From Gallionella sp. (GTDB lineage: Bacteria > Pseudomonadota > Gammaproteobacteria > Burkholderiales > Gallionellaceae): a DNA stretch of 64,000 nt. A model generated the notes under the pieces. That model made no database searches and was not told the DNA's origin. It was given only the letters and a program-made list of their open reading frames with translations. Location of the stretch: NCBI GenBank assembly GCA_030681375.1, contig JAUXWM010000042.1, positions 1-64,000 of the forward strand, in the 5' to 3' direction. Both the position numbers and the translations under genes were made by a program. Positions 58,731-64,000 of this stretch are shown piece after piece (position 1 is the stretch's first letter; each line of letters begins with the position of its first letter).

Positions 58731-59726
58731 TCAAAACCCGTACCCCGTCGGCGCTTCCTGCGGCGGTTCCAGCTCATTGAGCAGGTTGAACAAGGGCTTG
58801 AGATCGACATAACGTGCGCAGGCCGCGCGCAGATAGTTCATCACCAGCGGCATGTCCTTCAGGTAGCCCTGCTTGCCATCGCGGTGATACAGGCGAGCGA
58901 AAATGCCCAGCACCTTGATGTGGCGCTGAGCACCCATCAACTCAAAATCCCGGTAGAACTGGCCGAAATCTTCATGCACCGGCAGCCCTGCGCGACGCGC
59001 TTTCTCCCAATAGCCGATCAGCCAGTCAATGATGACCTCTTCATCCCATTTGATGTAGGCATCCTTGAATAGCGAAGCCAGATCGTAAGTAATCGGGCCA
59101 TATACCGCATCCTGAAAATCGATGATGCCGGGGTTCGGTTCGGTCACCATCAGGTTGCGCGAATGATAGTCGCGGTGCACATAGACGCGAGCTTGAGCGA
59201 GATTATTGGCGATGATACGGTCGAACACCTGTTCCAATTTGGCTTGCTGCTTATCGTTCAGCGTTACGCCCAGATGTTTGCCTATGTACCATTCGGGAAA
59301 CAGATTCAACTCGCGGCGCAGCAGTGCTTCGTCATAAGGCGGCAACGCATCTTCACGCGAGGCGAGCTGAAGCTTGATCAGCGCATCGGTGGCCGCACCA
59401 TACAGCTCGACGGCGTTATCTGCCGTCAGTGCCTGCAAATAAGTGGTGTTACCCAGATCGGACAGCAACATAAAGCCCTGCGTCAGATCATGTGCATAGA
59501 TATGCGGGACATGGGTTCCGGCATCCTCGAATAACCGGCAGACATGCAAAAACGGGCGGCAGTCTTCGTGTTCAGGGGGCGCGTCCATGGCAATTAAGGT
59601 GCGATCTTCAAAGCTGACGCGGAAATAACGGCGGAAGCTGGCATCGGCAGAAGCCGGTGCGAGACTGAATGTTTCGCCGGGAAACTGGCTGTGCAGCCAC
59701 AGAGTAAGTTGTTGCAGACGTTGCAT
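58731..59726 (-). CDS. amgK: N-acetylmuramate/N-acetylglucosamine kinase AmgK
   Basis: 331 aa, aminoglycoside-phosphotransferase fold. Catalytic loop VYVHRDYHSRNLMV (HxDxxxxN) and Mg2+ motif IDFQDAVYGPITYDL. N-terminal SADASFRRYFRV is typical of this family. AmgK phosphorylates the anomeric carbon of MurNAc. The adjacent murU makes the pair the cell-wall recycling route known from Pseudomonas. It is divergent from lptD (61 bp). Confidence 0.92.
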   Translation of the reverse strand: MQRLQQLTLWLHSQFPGETFSLAPASADASFRRYFRVSFEDRTLIAMDAPPEHEDCRPFLHVCRLFEDAGTHVPHIYAHDLTQGFMLLSDLGNTTYLQALTADNAVELYGAATDALIKLQLASREDALPPYDEALLRRELNLFPEWYIGKHLGVTLNDKQQAKLEQVFDRIIANNLAQARVYVHRDYHSRNLMVTEPNPGIIDFQDAVYGPITYDLASLFKDAYIKWDEEVIIDWLIGYWEKARRAGLPVHEDFGQFYRDFELMGAQRHIKVLGIFARLYHRDGKQGYLKDMPLVMNYLRAACARYVDLKPLFNLLNELEPPQEAPTGYGF

Positions 59727-59787
59727 AGTAGGTTTTTAAAATGCGCTTAATGGTAAACTTGCAAAAGTTTACCACCTTAACCATATT

Positions 59788-62115
59788 ATGCGGTTCCGTC
59801 TTAAGCCTGTTGTCCTCACTTTATTGTGTACTTTCGCCCACCACGCCGTGGCTGAGGGTGTGCGGACGCAAAATCAGCCCGTGGTCACACCGCCGGTCAA
59901 GGAAGAACCCGTATTTATCGAAGCGGATACGCTGACCGGCGACAAAAAAAATCATCTTGAGGCGAGCGGCAAGGTGATTTTGCTTAAGGCCAACCAGACT
60001 ATACGGGCAGATCGCCTGACCTATGATCAGGAAACCGGCGATGTGAACGGTCTGGGTTCGGTCGTGGTGGAGCAGGAAGGCAGCACGATGAGCGGGCCGC
60101 ACCTCAAGCTGAATATGGAATCGCACGCCGGATTCATGGAGCAGCCGATTTTCTATCTGAAAGAAAATGACGGGCGCGGTTCCGGAGATATGCTGCACAT
60201 TCAGGATCAGCAGCACTACACGCTGGATAACGCAACCTATACCACCTGCCCTGCCGACGATCAGGACTGGCTGGTGAAAATGGGCAGCCTGGAAATAGAC
60301 CGCGTTCAGCAGGTGGGCGTCGCCCGTCATGCCCGCGTGGAATTCATGGATGTCCCCATACTGTATTCGCCGTGGATGGATTTCCCCCTGGGCAGCCAGC
60401 GCAAAACCGGCTTCCTGGCGCCGATTGTCGGCGGCACGAGCAAGGGTGGCACTGAACTGACGCTGCCTTTTTACTGGGATGCCGCACCTAACCTCGATAT
60501 GACTTTCGCACCCCGCGTCATGTCCAAGCGCGGACTGATGCTCAACAATGAGTTGCGCTACCTGCAGCCGGCTTATAGCGGCGAGCTGCATGCAGATGTT
60601 TTGCCCGGCGATGTACTTACCAAGAGCAATCGCGCCCGTTTCGGCTTAAAGCATGCCCATAACCTGGGCGGCGGTTTTAACGGACAGATCAATTTCAACC
60701 GCGTCTCGGATAATGCCTACTACCGGGATCTGGCTGACGCGGTGAGCATCACTTCGCAGGTCAACCTGCTACAAGATGCCTCCCTGAGCTATGGTGCAGG
60801 CTGGTGGAACAGCAGCGCACGTGTGCAACGCTATCAGACCTTGCAGGATCCGCTCGCCCCCATCGCCGTGCCTTATGCGCGTTTACCTCAGTTCACCCTG
60901 AATGCCGCACAGAATTATGCCGGTGCAAATGCTACTTTTGTCGGCGAATATGTCAGCTTCAGCCATCCGACTGCGCTGAACGGTCAGCGGCTGGTGGTCA
61001 ATCCCGGCATCAGTTACCCCCTGATTCGCGAACCGGCCTATTACCTTACGCCCAAGCTTTCCCTGCATGCCACCAGCTATGTGATGGGCGCCAACAATAC
61101 AACGGCACTGCCGGATGCATCGCGCATCTTGCCAATGCTGAGTGTGGATAGCGGGGCTGTCTTCGAGCGCGACCTCAACCTGCTGGGGAATAATTACCTG
61201 AATACACTGGAACCGCGCGCCTATTATGTGTATGTGCCCTATACCAACCAGAATCTGCTACCGGTTTACGATACGGCCCAGGCGCCCTTCAGCTTCACAC
61301 AAATGTTCACGGAAAACCGTTTTTTCGGCAATGACCGGGTCGGCGATGCCAATCAAGTCACGCTGGCTGTTATTTCGCGCTTTCTGGGACAGGATGATGG
61401 CACCGAACACTTGAAACTCACGCTGGGTCAGCGTTTCAGCCTGAGCACGCCCCAGGTTAATCTGGTCGCGCCCACCACCACCAGAAACCAGTCAGATATT
61501 CTGCTGGCCGCATCGGGTCGCATAGGCGAGGCGTGGACATTCGACAGCGAACTGCAATACACACCCGGCCTGTCCAGGATGCAGCATTACAACATCATGG
61601 CGCGTTATCGCCCCGAGTCGGGCAAAGTGCTCAGCATGGGCTATCGTTATATCGGTGATTCACTGGGCGCCTTGATTCCCGGCATGGTCACTGCGACCGG
61701 AACGACTACCATCAACGGGGTTATTTATCCTACGACAGGCGGGATACCTTACACTACGATAGGTGGGAGCAATTATTCTGTTGCCTCCCCCGGCTTGCGC
61801 CAGATAAATATTTCCGGACAATGGCCGCTGTCCAGTCGTTGGCATGCGGTAGGACAATGGAATTATTCTTTCCTGGATAACCGGCTTTTGAGCGGAATCG
61901 CCGGGCTGGAATACAATCAAAGCTGCTGGATGTTAAGAGTGGTTGCGCATAGTTTTACTGTCGGCACGAATCAGACCAGCACGGGAGTATTTGTACAGCT
62001 CGAATTAAATGACCTGGTAAAAGTAGGTTCAGATCCCCTGATGTTGCTCAAACAAAGCGTGCCTGGTTACACCAAATTGAATGATAAACCCGCAAACAGC
62101 ACGATTTTGCGTTAA
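59788..62115 (+). CDS. lptD: LPS assembly outer-membrane protein LptD
   Basis: 775 aa. A signal peptide ends near HAVA|EG. Next comes the periplasmic OstA/LptA-like jellyroll (FIEADTLTGDKKNHLEASGKV; TIRADRLTYDQETGDVNGLG), then a 26-strand beta-barrel. Outside the signal peptide I see only two Cys: in YTTCPADDQDW and in YNQSCWML. So there is one possible disulfide instead of the four-Cys, two-disulfide network of E. coli LptD. It inserts LPS into the outer leaflet. It is followed by surA after 13 bp, as in E. coli. Confidence 0.95.
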   Translation: MRFRLKPVVLTLLCTFAHHAVAEGVRTQNQPVVTPPVKEEPVFIEADTLTGDKKNHLEASGKVILLKANQTIRADRLTYDQETGDVNGLGSVVVEQEGSTMSGPHLKLNMESHAGFMEQPIFYLKENDGRGSGDMLHIQDQQHYTLDNATYTTCPADDQDWLVKMGSLEIDRVQQVGVARHARVEFMDVPILYSPWMDFPLGSQRKTGFLAPIVGGTSKGGTELTLPFYWDAAPNLDMTFAPRVMSKRGLMLNNELRYLQPAYSGELHADVLPGDVLTKSNRARFGLKHAHNLGGGFNGQINFNRVSDNAYYRDLADAVSITSQVNLLQDASLSYGAGWWNSSARVQRYQTLQDPLAPIAVPYARLPQFTLNAAQNYAGANATFVGEYVSFSHPTALNGQRLVVNPGISYPLIREPAYYLTPKLSLHATSYVMGANNTTALPDASRILPMLSVDSGAVFERDLNLLGNNYLNTLEPRAYYVYVPYTNQNLLPVYDTAQAPFSFTQMFTENRFFGNDRVGDANQVTLAVISRFLGQDDGTEHLKLTLGQRFSLSTPQVNLVAPTTTRNQSDILLAASGRIGEAWTFDSELQYTPGLSRMQHYNIMARYRPESGKVLSMGYRYIGDSLGALIPGMVTATGTTTINGVIYPTTGGIPYTTIGGSNYSVASPGLRQINISGQWPLSSRWHAVGQWNYSFLDNRLLSGIAGLEYNQSCWMLRVVAHSFTVGTNQTSTGVFVQLELNDLVKVGSDPLMLLKQSVPGYTKLNDKPANSTILR

Positions 62116-62128
62116 TTAATCCTAAGAG

Positions 62129-63463
62129 ATGACTATGTCAACAATCAAATTATCTGTTTTTCTCAGTGCGGCCTTGCTTGCTGCGTCACCTGTCCTGGCT
62201 GCCGAACAACAGACTATCGACCCGCAGCAACAGGTGGCGATGATAGATTCCGTCGCCGCAGTGGTTAATGACGATGTGATAACCCGCCATGAGCTGGACG
62301 TGAGGTTGAACACAATCATCAGCCAGTTGCGCAAACAGGGAACACCGCTGCCGGAAGCGGGCGTGCTGGAGAAGCAGGTGCTCGAACGCATGATTACCGA
62401 AATGCTACAGGCGCAATACGCGAAAGAGAGCGGGTTGCGCGTGGATGATGCGCAACTGGATCTGGCTATAACGCGTATCGCCCAACAGAATAATTTCCCT
62501 ACCCTGGCCGAATTCCTGAACAAACTTGAGGCTGAAGGCATCAATATCAAAAAGTTTCGCGAAGAAATACGCAGCGAAATAGTGACTACGCGTTTGCGGG
62601 AGCGCGAAGTCGAAAGCAAGCTGATCATCAGCGATATCGAGGTGGATAATTACCTGGCCAACAAGGCTAAAATGGGTACGGGAAATGAGGAATATCATCT
62701 CGCCCATATCCTGGTGGTTGTGCCCGAACAGGCCAGTGCCGATAAAATCAGCGCGGCACGCGACCGCGCCAAGCAAGCACTGACGCAACTTGCAGATGGC
62801 GCAAATTTTGCACAGGTGGCGGCCGGCTCCTCCGATGCGAAGGACGCTTTACAGGGCGGCGATCTGGGCTGGCGGCCCGGAGATCGCATTCCACCGATGT
62901 TCCTGAACGAATTACAGACGCTCAAGCCCGGTCAGAATACGGCGGTCTTGCGCAGCCCCAGCGGTTTTCACATTCTCAAGCTGATCGAAAAACGCAGCGG
63001 CAGCGCGCCGGTGGTGATTACGGAAACCCACGCGCGCCACATTCTGATCAAAACCAGTGAAATCGTTGCGCCGGCCGAAGCCAAAAAACGCATCATGGAA
63101 ATCATGCAGCGCATCGATGGCGGCGCCGGTTTTGCGGAACAGGCCAAACGCTATTCTCAGGATGGCAGCGCACAGCAAGGCGGCGATCTGGACTGGCTGT
63201 CTCCCGGACAGACCGTACCCGGCTTTGAAGAGGCGATAAACAAATTGCAAATCGGTGAAATCGGCATGGTGCAGACCCAGTTCGGCTGGCACCTGATTCA
63301 GGTGCTGGAACGGCGCAATACCGATGTCAGCGTGCAGCAGCAACGTCAGCAGGCGCGTATTTCCATAGGCACATTCAAATCCGAAGAGCTCTATCAGGAC
63401 TGGTTGCGTCAACTGCGTGACCGTGCGTTTGTTGAGTACCGTCTCGAAAATGAGCTGAAATAA
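62129..63463 (+). CDS. surA: periplasmic chaperone and peptidyl-prolyl isomerase SurA
   Basis: 444 aa. Signal peptide ends near SPVLA|AEQQ. N-domain IDSVAAVVNDDVITRHELDVRL, then two parvulin domains (EYHLAHILVVVPEQ; ETHARHILIKTSEI) and a C-terminal helix. It escorts outer-membrane beta-barrels, including LptD encoded before it, to the BAM complex. The next gene starts directly after its TAA. Confidence 0.96.
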   Translation: MTMSTIKLSVFLSAALLAASPVLAAEQQTIDPQQQVAMIDSVAAVVNDDVITRHELDVRLNTIISQLRKQGTPLPEAGVLEKQVLERMITEMLQAQYAKESGLRVDDAQLDLAITRIAQQNNFPTLAEFLNKLEAEGINIKKFREEIRSEIVTTRLREREVESKLIISDIEVDNYLANKAKMGTGNEEYHLAHILVVVPEQASADKISAARDRAKQALTQLADGANFAQVAAGSSDAKDALQGGDLGWRPGDRIPPMFLNELQTLKPGQNTAVLRSPSGFHILKLIEKRSGSAPVVITETHARHILIKTSEIVAPAEAKKRIMEIMQRIDGGAGFAEQAKRYSQDGSAQQGGDLDWLSPGQTVPGFEEAINKLQIGEIGMVQTQFGWHLIQVLERRNTDVSVQQQRQQARISIGTFKSEELYQDWLRQLRDRAFVEYRLENELK

Positions 63464-64000
63464 GTGTATGCCCAAAACGCACCGCTGGTCATCACGGCGG
63501 GAGAACCGGCGGGCATAGGCCCAGAACTGTGTGTCCAGCTTGCTGCGAGCGGAATCGTTGTCATTGCCGACAAGCATCTGCTGCAGCAACGCGCGCAACA
63601 GCTCGGCATCGATCTGGAGATTCGCGAGTGGGACAAAACCGCCACGGCTGACGTCCGCATTCCCACTGACCACTCACCACTGACTACTCACCACTCACTA
63701 TCCGTCATCCACGTTCCGCTTGCCGCGCCCTCCCAGGCCGGCGTGCTGAATGCGGCCAACAGCGACTACGTGCTGGCGACGCTACGCCGGGCCGTGCAAG
63801 GTTGTCAGTCGGGCGAATTTTCCGGCATGGTGACGGCACCGGTGCACAAAGGCATCATCAACGATGCCGGGATTCCATTTACCGGACATACCGAATTTTT
63901 AGCCGAACTAACCCGGACGCCGCAGGTGGTGATGATGCTGGTCGGCGGCGGAATGCGGGTGGCACTGGCCACAACACATCTGCCCTTGCGTGAGGTGGCG
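63464..64000 (+). CDS. pdxA: 4-hydroxythreonine-4-phosphate dehydrogenase, 5' part
   Basis: 179 codons before the window edge, from GTG 63464 immediately after the surA TAA; no ATG is available in this frame. PLVITAGEPAGIGPELCVQL is the family N-terminus, MVTAPVHKGIINDAGIPFTGHTEFLAE the substrate/metal region. It acts in pyridoxal-5'-phosphate synthesis. The order lptD-surA-pdxA is as in E. coli. Residues about 67-80 (PTDHSPLTTHHSLS) are encoded by a heptamer array, an in-frame insertion before the conserved VPLAAP. Confidence 0.93.
   Translation, partial: MYAQNAPLVITAGEPAGIGPELCVQLAASGIVVIADKHLLQQRAQQLGIDLEIREWDKTATADVRIPTDHSPLTTHHSLSVIHVPLAAPSQAGVLNAANSDYVLATLRRAVQGCQSGEFSGMVTAPVHKGIINDAGIPFTGHTEFLAELTRTPQVVMMLVGGGMRVALATTHLPLREVA
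63663..63697 (+). repeat. heptamer array inside pdxA
   Basis: CCACTGA, CCACTCA, CCACTGA, CTACTCA, CCACTCA: five 7-mers over 35 bp, the same unit as the array at 15010 (CCACTCA). It lies within the pdxA frame. Confidence 0.88.

Overview
The window is chromosomal DNA of a betaproteobacterium. The gene set (16S rRNA next to hemE, gltBD, pilMNOPQ-aroKB-dgt, hemL-thiE-thiD, YqgE-RuvX-PyrB-PyrC', AmgK-MurU beside lptD-surA-pdxA) and moderate GC content fit Nitrosomonadales. A Gallionellaceae-like organism is my best guess; this is inference from gene content and was not tested by database search.

Layout. 1-818: the 5' end of a 16S rRNA gene on the minus strand, its leader with boxA, two tandem rRNA promoters (P2 and P1, each with a 16-bp spacer) and the hemE terminator. 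819-8047: hemE, gltD, gltB, all minus. 8560-18322: a plus-strand type IV pilus operon (FimT-type minor pilin, PilV, PilW, PilX, PilY1, a PilE-like pilin) ending in a large membrane/spermidine-synthase-like/TPR fusion protein. 18419-19090: a VapBC toxin-antitoxin pair. 19205-19927: a secreted Lys/Asp-repeat protein. 20093-23325: a second, inverted minor-pilin operon (PilE, FimT, PilV, PilW, PilX) that has no PilY1. 23443-31377: dgt, aroB, aroK and pilQPONM, all minus. 31529-34459: PBP1a and a small nucleotidyltransferase-fold protein. 34551-41491: hemB, engB, hemL, thiE, thiD, argA and rsmE, all minus. 41563-51036: a redoxin, an IMPase-family phosphatase, trkA, trkH, a truncated ChpA-like histidine kinase, YqgE/AlgH, RuvX, PyrB, catalytically dead PyrC' and an unknown helical protein. 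51080-52254: HPP and CBS proteins, minus. 52574-55383: oligopeptidase A and exonuclease III. 55539-59726: UbiH-like monooxygenase, PepP, MurU and AmgK, minus. 59788-64000: LptD, SurA and the start of PdxA.

Themes. Three groups of genes serve type IV pili: the PilMNOP alignment complex with the PilQ secretin, and two separate sets of tip or minor pilins. Heme synthesis (hemE, hemB, hemL), ammonia assimilation, envelope assembly (PBP1a, LptD, SurA) and cell-wall recycling (AmgK-MurU) make up most of the rest. Apart from VapBC there is no sign of prophage, integrase, insertion sequence or CRISPR.

The least ordinary content is: (1) the two inverted pilin operons flanking VapBC and the Lys/Asp-repeat secreted protein; (2) a membrane/SpeE-like/TPR fusion whose catalytic Asp motif is changed; (3) degenerate tandem heptanucleotide arrays scattered through the window, three of which lie in or overlap coding sequence (murU, ruvX, pdxA); (4) a palindromic element with GTAGGGTGGGCA termini found three times, always at gene 3' ends; (5) a probable small RNA divergent from hemB; and (6) an orphan, truncated PilL/ChpA kinase behind trkH.
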